DNA of 64,000 bases from assembly GCA_963691705.1 (NCBI GenBank), contig OY829545.1, positions 37,993,475 through 38,057,474 on the forward strand, given 5' to 3'. Position numbers and translations under genes: made by a program. This DNA comes from Viola odorata. Lineage: Eukaryota > Streptophyta > Magnoliopsida > Malpighiales > Violaceae. Every line of letters starts with the position of its first letter. Position 1 is the stretch's first letter. The notes under the pieces are model-generated. The model saw nothing but the letters and a program-made list of their open reading frames with translations. It searched no databases and had not been told where the DNA came from. This document shows, one piece after another, positions 11,498 to 21,025 of this stretch.

Positions 11498-13606
11498 TTA
11501 GGCTTTCTCCCTCGAAGGGTTAGAAGAACCGCTGCCACCTTTGCTAATCTCACCCATCACGAGAGAGATGTAATCAGCTACCTGGGCTGGATCTAAAGGG
11601 TCACCTTTGAAACGGGACGCAAACCCAGAAACGAAGGCCTCCAGAACCCTTTTCCTCCATAACTCTTCCTCTAATGGCGCCCTAGCAGCCCCCTCATCTC
11701 GAGCAAGCATCTCTTCGCGAAGAATGAGAATCTTCTTCTTTTCTAGCGCCAATTCCGCCTCCAGAACTTCTATCTTGGCTCTCCCGATAGACTTTTCCCT
11801 ATCCAATTCCGTTTGGGATGATTCACAGAGGTGCGTCAGCAACCTAGAATGCTCCACCGCCTTCTCAAGCTGCACCTTCGCAGCACACAACGCGCTGGAA
11901 AAATTGCGGGACTCGCGATCGTGAATTTCGAATTGATAATTCAGATGGCGGAAGAAGTCCAGAGAATCATTCAGAACGTGGCGAAAGCGTGCCGAGGGAG
12001 GAAGTTGAAGAAATTCCTCTTTCTCTTTTTTCGAACTCAGCATCTCTCCTACCAAGGGTGCAGTAAACTCATCTCGAGAAAAAGGTTGGGGAACCCCGAT
12101 AGCGCGAAGGGCATCAAAGCAAAACCCTGCAAGATTCATACGGTAGGCCGGGGCTCCGTTAGGGCCGAGATTGATCGAGGAAGGCGGAGAAGAGCCCTGA
12201 GGAAAAGTACTCTTGAGAGGAGTAAAAAATAGCTGTGGAGTAACCACAGGCGGTAGCTCAGCAGTCGAATCCGCCACGGGAGGTGTGACCACTACATCAG
12301 GAATGCAGTGAGCAATCGGAGAGTCGGGAGCGTCAGCCATGGGTGGAGGACATTCCATTGGCGGGGCCTCTCCCTCAGTAGAACAAGTTTTCTCCAACGC
12401 CTCAGCGGCTCCCGTTGGCAGAGAGGCGCCCGCCTCAGGCGAAACAGCAGGCGTAGAAACAGTTGCCACATCTACAGGAGATATCCCGGTAGCTTGTCCA
12501 CTAGAGGCCACTCGAAGTTTTTTCCGACGCTGGGAAGCAGCAAGGGAAGAAGCATGGCAAAGGTCTGACTTGGCATCCGCATCCTCATCATCGCTAGTAA
12601 TTACCGTCGTTGCGACAGGCCTGGAGTCCGTCCCCGTGCGACGCTCCGGTAGCCAATTTTCCACAAAGTGAGAAGTTCGAACAGAGCTAACGGGCCTTCG
12701 CCCTCCCCGGGCAACGGTTTTAGTTCTCTTCCTCGAAGGAGGAGCGTCACCCCGACTTGAGCCCTCGGCCGAAGGCGAGGCTGGCAAAGTTTGAAGCGGT
12801 GTTACGTTCAGAGGTGCACCAGGGTCACCTGGGAATCAACCGTTAGCCTCCTATAGCAAACAAAGCGTGCGAGAACTAAAGAAAAGAAAACATGGAAAGA
12901 AATAGGCTCACCCATAACGCACTCTTCCAGAGGCTTGAACAGAGCGAAGGCAGTGGGTATTCTCGTCTAACAAAGCGTTAGCCTGGTCCAGCTCAGTTCT
13001 GGACAAAATCGCGGGATTTGTCCAAACGGGACCTGCCAGTTCTTGATTGAAATTGATACGCCACAAACGTGACGGTAGCTCCAGAACAAAGAAGCTGCTC
13101 TTCCAATCAGCTACACCCCTCTTGAAGCCGTGAAAACGTTGCCAAAACGACTGCACGAGCGCATCATCCCACCGGGGAGTAATCTCGATTAAACAATTGT
13201 AGCAAACCATGCTAAAGAATTTGCGAAACAAAGTGATAGATGGGGCAAAAATGTTCTTCAACTCGCAAGCGCGAAGAAAAGCATACACCGCACACCAAGA
13301 GGAAGGAGTTATCTGGGCAGGATTAAGGCTATACTCCCGCAGCAGAGTTAGTATCGACTCATGAACGGGGAAACGGAAACCATAAAGGAACATTTTAAAA
13401 TAAAGAAGCCTACTGTGGCCCCACCCTGGATTATGAAGCCTCATATCACTACCGGGAATAGAAGGCTCATGCCCAGGAGGAAAGGTAATACCATGTTCCT
13501 CCAATTCGGCTTTCAGAACCACATCGCAGGTAAAAATACTCGGTGATTGGGCGACCTCGGGATCCATGGGCCTAGAGATAATCTGGCGAGGTCTATTCCT
13601 AGCCAT
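11498..13606 (-). pseudogene. Antisense gene 2 in element A: paralogue of antisense gene 1, 2 exons
   Basis: Minus strand: exon 1 13606-12912 (MARNRPRQII), an 83-bp intron with a GTGAGCC donor at 12911 and CCCAG acceptor at 12829, exon 2 12828-11498. Exon 1 carries the same domain as gene 1 ('MFLYGFRFPVHESIL', 'LNPAQITPSSW', 'WKSSFFVLELP'). Exon 2 is Ser/Pro-rich, then shows a helical, coiled-coil-like part ('EVLEAELALEKKKI'). Exon 1 seems to shift frame near 12940-12960: the frame with the best ending (FALFKPLEECVM before the donor) is not the frame of the preceding 210 codons. The phase-1 intron and the donor context match gene 1, so the two arose by duplication. Function unknown. Confidence 0.7.
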
Positions 13607-14101
13607 AGCAAACCAACAAAAAGGAAATCTGAGAAGGGACGGATTGATACCTTAAAGGAGAAGAATCCCAGAGAAATCGGCGGACAGTGGCGAGCGGCCA
13701 AAAAGATATTCGGGGAAGAAGGCGAAGGAAGACAAAAAGGAAAATTCGAAGCGAGGGCAAAAGTTTTGAGAAATTGGAGAATAGCCCTTCTTAAAGGATA
13801 AAAATGCCACCGCATTAATTGAGTTACCAATCGGGCGAAGACGCGTGTAAAAGAAGTTGGCCACGTGGAAGCGCATTAAAGAAATTTGGAAAAGAGAAGT
13901 TATTCGTCGAAACTCCCCAAAAGGGCGAGACAGTATTGACCCGGTCAAAGTAACCGCGAAGCGATTGCCTCAGTCAGGACAACCGCTTACGTTAGCTATC
14001 CCCAAGAATCAGCAGGCTAACGGAAATAATGACAAAATTGAAAAAGCAGAAAACATCAGTTTATTCATAAAACGCCAATAGGCGGGTACAAGGCAAAACG
14101 G
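13607..14101. other. Spacer upstream of antisense gene 2
   Basis: No gene is seen. For the minus-strand unit this is the 5' region. A T-rich 'tttttatcctttaa' lies about 190 bases before its ATG, but no convincing TATA box is present. Confidence 0.35.
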
Positions 14102-14524
14102 CTAATACTCATCAGGCCAGTAAATGCCGTGGTGATAGACCCCAACATCATCAAGGAATGGCATCTTCCCGTTAGCATTCGGGATAGGCTGGTCTGCCTC
14201 CTTTTCGGGGCAGGACCCTGATGGGCATGATTTTCCTTTGGCACTCGAATCTCCCAACCCCGCACCAGCACTGATGGGAAAATCCTCGTTCAGCGAGCAA
14301 TTCGGGGAAGAAAAACGTTTGCCACCCTCTTGAACAGCAGAACCAGAAGGAGCCAAAGTTGTAAAGGGCGTCTGGGAAGTTCGTTTCCCCTGCTTCTTAC
14401 GACCCTTTCGGAGGACCGGAGGCCTCCATGGTGGCGAAGGAGGGGGATTACCCGAGTCCGGCGAAGTCGGAGGAGTCGGTAAGGAATCGCGATCCATGGA
14501 ACTCAAGAAGTAAAAATCTGCCAT
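14102..14524 (-). CDS. Antisense ORF 3 in element A: 140-residue protein of unknown function
   Basis: I start at the ATG at 14524 (MADFYFLSSMDRDS) because it lies about 70 bases downstream of a TATATA box (14591-14597) on the same strand, whereas the longer in-frame start (14629) lies upstream of that box. A pyrimidine-rich tract ending in CAG precedes the ATG, so a 5' UTR intron is possible. The product is Pro/Ser-rich and basic in its first half ('RPPVLRKGRKKQGKR'), with an acidic tail ending PDEY. No domain is recognised. It sits antisense between gene 2 and ORF 4. Open and unbroken, but short, so chance is not excluded. Confidence 0.45.
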   Translation of the reverse strand: MADFYFLSSMDRDSLPTPPTSPDSGNPPPSPPWRPPVLRKGRKKQGKRTSQTPFTTLAPSGSAVQEGGKRFSSPNCSLNEDFPISAGAGLGDSSAKGKSCPSGSCPEKEADQPIPNANGKMPFLDDVGVYHHGIYWPDEY

Positions 14525-14590
14525 GTGACCTGCAAAAGCAAAAAAGAAGGAAAGGATGAAGATGAACAGGAAAGGAAAACCAAACTCCCT

Positions 14591-14597
14591 TATATAG
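14591..14597 (-). promoter_or_regulatory. TATA box for antisense ORF 3
   Basis: CTATATA followed by AGGGAG reads on the minus strand about 70 bases before the ATG at 14524, a normal plant promoter spacing. It supports an independent antisense transcript. Confidence 0.45.
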
Positions 14598-15007
14598 CCG
14601 AAGGAGCACTCCGATCCCTGAAAAATCAATTAAGACGCTTGGGAAGATAACTGCAAGTGCAGAATCCGATCCGTCGCAGGCACCTCTGCTCGTTAAACGC
14701 ACCAATCAAAGGGCACCAAAGAACCACCCAACCACCTGCCACTGAAAAGACGGCCCTGTAACAGTCAAGACAGAGCATTCATTGCTAAATCCCGGAACCC
14801 GACCACTGCAGTACAATGTCCCGAGGAAGACCCATTTTCGGTTGGGCTCATGACAAATATTTCCAACCAATAAAGCAAGCAACCAAGCAAGAAAAAGAGA
14901 AGACTTGGGAAAAAGCAAAGACAAGTTATTTATTTATGGCCAGGTGGCCTTAACGTTCGAATATGTACAAGAAGCATAAGAAAAACAGCGAGAAGTGAAA
15001 CCAGCGG
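14598..15007. other. Spacer between antisense ORFs 3 and 4
   Basis: No gene is seen. The block 'cattttcggttgggctcatga' near 14832-14852 nearly recurs at 15564-15584, across the junction with the 3' LTR. Confidence 0.35.
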
Positions 15008-15388
15008 TCAGACATTAGACCCCGCATCATCGTCCCCTGGCGCAATAGGAACCTCCTTTAAAGCGTCAGCGACGAAGGTCAGTTCGGAAGAACAAGCTCT
15101 CATGCCCTTTAGGCAGCAGGCCAGCAGATCTTTCCTCTGCTGCAGCATCGAAGCCACGTCAAGGTGAGCGCTGGCAGTGGCCAGTTTCGCCAAGCTCTCT
15201 AGGGGGTTGAAATCCTCCAGAGTGATTCCTAGCTGTCTAGACAGAATAGGGGTTAACACCCCCTGCAACTCCAGGACATCCTCGGAGGTCTTGGTGATCA
15301 TCCTCTCCAGGAAGCCGATATCACCCTCAGTAAGATTCTTCAGGGTCAGAGTTTTGGAGATCATGAAATTACGAGTCAGTTCATCCAT
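15008..15388 (-). CDS. Antisense ORF 4 in element A: 126-residue helical protein of unknown function
   Basis: The start chosen is the ATG at 15388 (MDELTRNFMISKTL), 61 bases downstream of a TATAAAT box (15449-15455) on the same strand. The product is mostly Leu/Ala/Glu-rich with helical repeats ('GDIGFLERMITKTSEDV', 'LAKLATASAHLDVASML') and an acidic end, GDDDAGSNV. No domain is recognised. An upstream in-frame ATG at 15466 would start before the TATA box, so it is less likely. It is the first unit of the antisense cassette and starts about 190 bases from the 3' LTR. Unbroken. Confidence 0.5.
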   Translation of the reverse strand: MDELTRNFMISKTLTLKNLTEGDIGFLERMITKTSEDVLELQGVLTPILSRQLGITLEDFNPLESLAKLATASAHLDVASMLQQRKDLLACCLKGMRACSSELTFVADALKEVPIAPGDDDAGSNV

Positions 15389-15448
15389 GGCGGAATATGG
15401 AAAGAAAGAACGTGAAAATGCGAAGAAATTGGCGCAGAAAAACCTCTG

Positions 15449-15455
15449 ATTTATA
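15449..15455 (-). promoter_or_regulatory. TATA box for antisense ORF 4
   Basis: TATAAAT on the minus strand lies 61 bases before the ATG at 15388. It resembles the arrangement at antisense ORF 3. Confidence 0.5.
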
Positions 15456-15580
15456 GATTCTGACAAAAACCGTCAGGGCCATCTGACGAGGCAAACCTCC
15501 ACGGTACTTAGAAGAACTCTCCGTCAGAGAAGGAATGATAGCCCTTGGTAAACTCTCGGGCTCATTTTCAGTTGGGCTTA

Positions 15581-16152
15581 TGATAACAATTCACCTAAAA
15601 GAAAGGGTATTTTCGTCCATCACCCGGTGGGATGAGGCCAAGCTACTGTTTCGTACCACCGCGGTAGGGACAAGATCGCTACCTTCCCCAAAGGCTAACG
15701 CTACAAAGGCTAACGGGTCCCTATCGGCTCCTCTCACGGACCTCACGGATGGCTCAAGGAGTTATCTTACCCCCAGAGGAAACCACACGTCAGGAGTATC
15801 GCTCCGGCCGTTATCCTACCGTGGCAATATCTACCTGCATACCTACCGCCAAGGTAGCGTATCGTGATAAGGGCGAACCTCAGACCCTAACGCGAGAGAT
15901 AGCTCCGTACCCGTTTACTCGGGCGGGAACGCCCCTTTTCTTCTATAAATACCTCCCCTACAAAGGAGGCAGGTAAGCATACTCAACTGGCCAAAACTCT
16001 GCTAATTTCAGTACACATACTGACTTAAGCATCGGAGTGTTTCCGCCGGAGGCCCCCTCCGGCGCATTGCAGGTACTGTGGACCGTCGCGTACACTGATC
16101 TGAGAAGAACCGCTCCGCCATACATCCTTCGGCAGAAGACAAATAATTATCA
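15581..16152 (+). repeat. 3' LTR of element A
   Basis: 572 bp, same ends as the 5' LTR, about 99% identical by eye. The TATA box is at 15944-15951. The preceding bases are not purine-rich, so the polypurine tract is degenerate or unusual. Confidence 0.95.
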
Positions 16153-16157
16153 CAATC
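16153..16157. repeat. Target-site duplication of element A, right copy (CAATC)
   Basis: CAATC directly follows the TTATCA end of the 3' LTR and matches 805-809. Confidence 0.9.
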
Positions 16158-16440
16158 AATTTTCGTCGGAGTTCTGGTCAATAACTACTCCTTCGACAAG
16201 GGGTGGGTTGTCTGGTGAGTCCTCTAAGTCTTCTTTCTATCCTCATGATTTTTGGATCGAGTGGTGTGAGTTTCGGATTGGTTGTCCTGGTCATACAAAA
16301 AAGAATGAAATCAGTACCGTAGTCCTCAACAACGATGCCAAAAGTTGATCGGTTGTTGAAGCTGTCAAAAATAATAATAAAGACCAATAGATAAAATGCA
16401 CAAAATAAATTACATATAGCGGTAATAGGATCGTTCCTGA
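16158..16440 (-). mobile_element. Element D: Athila fragment (LTR tail, primer site, gag start)
   Basis: On the minus strand: an LTR tail (16440-16346) matching the LTR ends of elements B and C; a decayed primer site at 16340-16323 (TGGCATCGTTGTTGAGGA against TGGCGCCGTTGCCGGGGA in element C, the differences all transitions); and a gag start at 16294 (MTRTTNPKLTPLDPKI, like MTRSSNTTLLPFDPEI of element B) running to a stop at 16178. The gag ends abruptly near the element A insertion site. Confidence 0.75.
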
Positions 16441-16461
16441 TATGATCACACCTATGCCTAC

Positions 16462-17180
16462 CTTAAGCCACGAAGACACAGCACCTCAAGGACCTATCAC
16501 TCGTATCATAGCGAAGAAGCTTACCTTGTGGATTGAAGCCGAGATGGGCAAGAAATCTCTCCAGTATGAAGGTTGGACCTTAATGATGGTCGTACACCAT
16601 GTCGGAGGCCGAGAAGCATGCGCGGAGCCTCGAAAGCCCAAGTTCTACAACTCTGACTCTAACAACATACTGTTATGGGGCCCTAACGGCATGCCGTTAG
16701 CCCCAGCCATCTTCGAGAGATCGATTTTTAGGAAATCTAATTTTTTAAATTTTAAAGTCGAAGCTAACGGCATGCCGTTAAGGACACTAATGATATACCA
16801 TTAACCTCGGCTAGTTCTGGGAGATTCGGAGATTTTTGGAAAAATTCAAAGTCGAAGTTAACGGCATACCGTTAGCCCTAGGTCTATTTTCTGAGAGATG
16901 CCCTTTAAGGGCCATTTTGCACCCTAGTATAAATAGCTAGTTTATTTCTTTCCTTCCTTAGTTTATGTTGAGTATTTATTTCTAAGTTAGAGAATACTTC
17001 TCCCCCTAAACACCATAGACGGTGTAAGATTCTAGGCTTGAGAGCTCCTTAAATCATTACAAGTGAAGCATTAAGCTTTCAATTTGTAGTTTGTTGCTAC
17101 CTCTTCTGTAGGTATTTGTGTGTTGTAATTTGTGAAATATTCAGAACCTTGAATTTGTGTGAGTTAATTGCAAGTTTAAT
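16462..17180 (+). mobile_element. LTR of unidentified retroelement (family S, copy 1)
   Basis: About 500 bp (16521-17026) closely matches 48531-49034, and its middle matches the window start. It contains three copies of the palindrome TAACGGCAT(G/A)CCGTTA near 16684, 16765 and 16859, then TATAAATAG at 16928-16936 and a CT-rich leader. No coding sequence. Probably a solo or truncated LTR. It replaces the 3' LTR expected for element B. Confidence 0.6.
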
Positions 17181-17189
17181 TCAAGTATT

Positions 17190-18279
17190 TATTGTTGTAA
17201 ATACACTCTTTTGCGGAAAGCAGCAGTTCTGGTTTATACCCCTCTTTTGCGGAAAGCAGCCGTGCATCTGATCTTTTGGTACATACATGGTGTAGACGGC
17301 TCGGCCTAGCGGTTGATCTCCATGTTGCTTACTGGAGTGCTTTAGTTTGATTTTTTTTGAATATCTAAGCAGAGTCACCTGGAATCCCCACATTAGAACT
17401 TTTTTCTTTCTTATGCATTCTGTGATTGTTGCCATATTACTGCTTTCAGCATCTTGCTCTACTCTTGGTGTCTCGGTCTAGCAGCTCAATACCCCCACAT
17501 CAAAGATGTAGATTTTTCTCCGTCCCACTTGACCACTGCCGGAGGCATCTCTCACCTGCTAAGAAAAGAAAGGAATGTCTCAAGCAGTTAGAAGGGTAAT
17601 GAAAGAAAAGGGTGAGTAGCGTGGGTAAGGAGATAAAAAGCAAGAAAAAAGGTAACAACAAAAAGGTGCAAAGTCTCTAATCATATCATCGCTTTCCCAT
17701 GTCTAATCATATCTATACCCTAGGGGTCTCATGCAAATTTGGCAAGCACACAAATCATGCATCCACTGAGAAATTATGCACGGCATGAAAGCTCAAATAC
17801 TCACGGGGTAAAATTTATAGATTGCAAGCAGCCAGGGCAAGACGTAGTCATAAGAGCTAACAGGCAGTATGGTGTGCAAGTGGTTTTTGGTGCACTGGGT
17901 GAAGATTCTGTATGAAGTGGGCCTACTCTATGCATTCCATCAAAAGTGAGTTTTAAAAACGGGGGTAGTGTTATCAGTTAAAAACCATTTGAGGGAAATT
18001 TCAAATCGGGACAAAAACATGCACATGCAAGGCAATCAATCATGCAATACGATAATAAGCAAACAGTCATGCAAATATGCTAAAAATGCACACACAAAAA
18101 TTCATAAAATTATGAAACCCATCCCCACACTAAAGCAAAACACCATCCTCGGTGTGGAGGAAGGAATCAAACAAACGGAGTTCACATGAAAGAGAGAGAG
18201 GAAAAGAAATTATTCACTGCAAAATTAAAGTACAAAATTGGCCCGAAGGCGAATAGAGAGAAGAGTTTGGGGGAGTGGG
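17190..18279 (-). other. 3' untranslated part of element B
   Basis: No open reading frame with recognisable protein. Blocks near 17280-17420 and 17461-17870 match element C at about 60570-61170 in the opposite orientation. Element C lacks roughly 700 bp here relative to B. Confidence 0.55.
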
Positions 18280-20552
18280 TCAAGGACTAGCTGGAGGACG
18301 CAACCTCGAAGCTAGCTTATCATGGAGGTTCTGGAGAAGGGATATGACCGTCCGGAGTAGGGCATTCGTCTCGGCGATGGCAGCTGTAGTAGGTGCGGAA
18401 TCAGGAATGTCAGGAACAACTTGCCCGGGATGTTCATCACCAGGAGGAGGGATAGGGGAGGGAGGTGAAACTGCGGAAAGGTCAAGCCACTCGAAGACTC
18501 CACCATTCTGAGCACTCCAAACTCTCTTCACGCCACTAGTGTAACCTTTACTGAAACATAAAACACGACCTTTCAAGACAAATGGCCCATACCATCGAGG
18601 GTACGGGCATCAAGCAATTTAAAACCAACAGGAACAAAAAGGTTACAACTGGACACATCAAGACCACGCTGCTCAACAACCAAACGAGTGATAAGAGAAC
18701 CAAGAATAGGATTACGGTTGCAAGTAATAATGGCATGCAGTTCATGGGCAATCCAGTATCCTAAGTTGGCCTTATGGCCGTTATGCATACACTACAGAAA
18801 GAATAGTTCCTGGACAGAGAGGGTGCCCGAGGACTGCATCTTACCCGCGAAGGTGAGGGCAAGGAAACGGTGAAGTACACGAAGGGCTGGGTCACGCAGC
18901 TCATGGCCTTTAGATTTTTGTGAGGTGTACTTGGCATTGGGATTGCCAGTAAGCTCCTTAAAGGCGCTGGTGACATCAAACTCAGGAGGGTAGACAGCAA
19001 ATGTACTGAGATACCAAGGTGCACCCAAATCAGATTGTTTGGCAAAGCCAAGCATGACATTAAATTTATCAATGGAAAGGTGCTCTCGAACATCCATCAA
19101 ACGAAAATTGACTACCCTATCAGCTCCTAAATTCAAGCTACCCTTCCCCTTCTGTTTGAGCCTAGCAGTATCAAACCAAAATGATGTAAAAAATTCATGG
19201 CTCAATTCAAGGAACGTTGGATGCACAAGGTCAAACAGAGGGCGCCATCTAATAATATCAATCAACACATTAATCCAAACAGCTATACCCATCTTTTCAC
19301 AAAATTCAGCATCAAGTTAGGCGCAAGGAAAAACAAGCATACCATGCAAGGCTAACAACCTATCATTGCTGGGCTTATCAGGAAAGTCCAGTCAACCATG
19401 AAGATGAGCAAGGTCAGGTGTTACCTGGGTAAGGGGCACGGCTGTGCCTGCTCTAGCGTGGGCAGAACGGGCGGCCGGTGTGGGCATCGCCACCTTGGCC
19501 GAGCTGTTGGTGATACGGGCTGATTTTCTAGGCTTTGATGAAGCTGTGGGTGTAGCAGGGGCCTTGCGTTTCGGACGGGTGGGAGATGGTTCCTTGAGAT
19601 CCATGGAGGTGTCTTCCGTGGTCTCAGCGGTCGGCGAGACAAAGGGCTCATCCTCGAAGTCGTCCTCGAACTCGAGAGGGACCTGAAGCTGCACTGTCTT
19701 TTGTTTGCCCTCGATGTAGCAAACCGGCTCGATCAAGCGGCCTCGGGAGGTCATGCTACGGCCCATGGGTAAGCCGCTGGGACCTGGGATAGATCCAGTG
19801 ACCTGGACATCGGATGTCGGAGTGGTTGTGGCGCTCTGGGCAACTGTTGTCTCTGGTGGACCAGTAGGAGTGTCCTCAACATCCTCCTCCGATTCATCTT
19901 CGGAGCCCTCTTCCTCACTGGAATCCTCTTCAAATTCCCCGTCCTCCTCCCCAGATTCCTCCTCTCCCGAGGAATCTCCAAACTCAGCTGCTGCAGTGGT
20001 AGCATTAACGGCCGTCGTGCCGGAGGCACCTGGCGGCGCTGTCGGAGACGGAGCGGGCTGGTCACTGGTGGCAGTCTCTATGGAGTCCTCGGGGTCGGCG
20101 GAGGAGGATTCGTATTCACCGGAGGAGGATTCTTCGTAGGCGACAGGGGCTTTTGGGGGTGTTGCGGTGGCGGCAGGAATGGGGGTAGGTGTGGATGGTG
20201 GAGGAGTGGGTTTTGGAGGGGGTGAGGGTTTTTTTGGTAAGTGGTTTCTTAGCAGCCTTCGGGGTTGAAGGTGGTGGTTTGGCAGGTGAAGCGGTGGGTA
20301 CGGTAGGGATGGTGGCTGGAGTAACTAGGGTAGTAGCAATGATAGTGGGGGTCGGTTGCGGTTGCTTGGGTGAAGAGAGAGAAGTGGGGCATGTTTTGGG
20401 TGTTTGGGGTTTGGTAGTGGCCGCTGGCGGAGTACCAGTGGCAGCGGAAACGGTGGTTACAGGAGGAGTGACGGCGGGAGTTGTTGTCGGAGCGTCCTGC
20501 GATTGACGGTTGGAGCGTTAAGGCGGGCAGCGGATTTATTTGAGCGTGCCAT
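18280..20552 (-). pseudogene. Element B third ORF, ATHILA ORF-1-like (env position)
   Basis: It starts at ATG 20552 (MARSNKSAARLN, like MARSTKSARHSD in element C) and ends at 18280. A Pro/Thr/Ser-rich N-terminal region with an acidic Glu/Asp/Ser stretch is followed by a conserved core ('FLELSHEFFTSFWFD', 'HLSIDKFNVMLGFAK', 'KANLGYWIAHELHAI'), which I recognise as the ATHILA ORF-1 family, then a tail after 18576. Stops include TGA replacing Trp in 'HGWLDF' and a stop in the WCMHN motif. A frame change occurs in the N-terminus and another near 18585. The family's function is unsettled; it occupies the place of an envelope gene. Confidence 0.75.
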
Positions 20553-21025
20553 GGAAGGATTTGCAGAGTTTGTGTGGGAGTAGGAAAGGTCAAAAAGCAA
20601 GGAAGAAGATGGAAGGAAAGTGGGAAAGTGAAGAGAAAAAGGGAAGAAAGGATATTCCCTTTATGGCTGCCAGCTGCTAGCCGTTACTCACGTGTGGATG
20701 TGGCGGCTGCTGATTGGGACCCATCAAATCCCAACTGCAAATCTCCAATTGTCACGCTCCTGTCACCATCCTGATTAAGAGTTTAAAATTCAAAAAGAAA
20801 TTAATAAAGATAAATAAGGGAAGGAATATACAAAAAAGAGAAAATTAAGGGAAATAAATCAAAATAAAATAGGAAAGGATTCGGAGATGGAGAAAATCAT
20901 GGGAGTGATAATTACAAATAAAAGATAAAAATAAAATAAAGAAAATAAGGAAACAGGAAGAAACTCGGGTTGCCTCCCGCAAAGCGCCGTGGTTAGCGTC
21001 TCGGCCTAGACGTTGGTGACCAGAA
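20553..21025 (-). other. Spacer of element B between integrase and third ORF
   Basis: AT-rich low-complexity sequence (aaataaaataaag runs) follows the integrase stop, then a GC-rich leader before the third ORF. No gene. The same order is seen at 58221-58700 of element C. Confidence 0.5.

Larger units (their letters stand above)
810..16152 (+). mobile_element. Element A: complete Tat-lineage Ty3/gypsy retrotransposon, 15.3 kb
   Basis: The ends are defined by two 572-bp LTRs, the inverted termini TGATAA/TTATCA and the flanking CAATC duplication. The sense strand encodes gag, protease, reverse transcriptase, RNase H, a second archaeal-type RNase H and integrase, in the order and with the extra RNase H typical of the Tat/Ogre/Retand lineage. 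The span from the end of pol (7320) to the 3' LTR (15581) is unusually long. It holds two tandem-repeat arrays and four antisense reading units. The LTRs differ at about five positions by eye, so insertion was recent, yet gag-pol carries stops at 2778, 4882 and 6622. No clear polypurine tract is seen next to the 3' LTR. It is probably a non-autonomous copy. Confidence 0.93.

Noticed and set aside
11231..11553. Leu/Phe-rich minus-strand frames between antisense genes
   Set aside because: Low-complexity, no start context, and they overlap the end of gene 2 in another frame.
19753..20139. Long Ser-rich plus-strand frame in element B
   Set aside because: Antisense shadow of the acidic Glu/Ser region of the third ORF; the minus strand matches element C.
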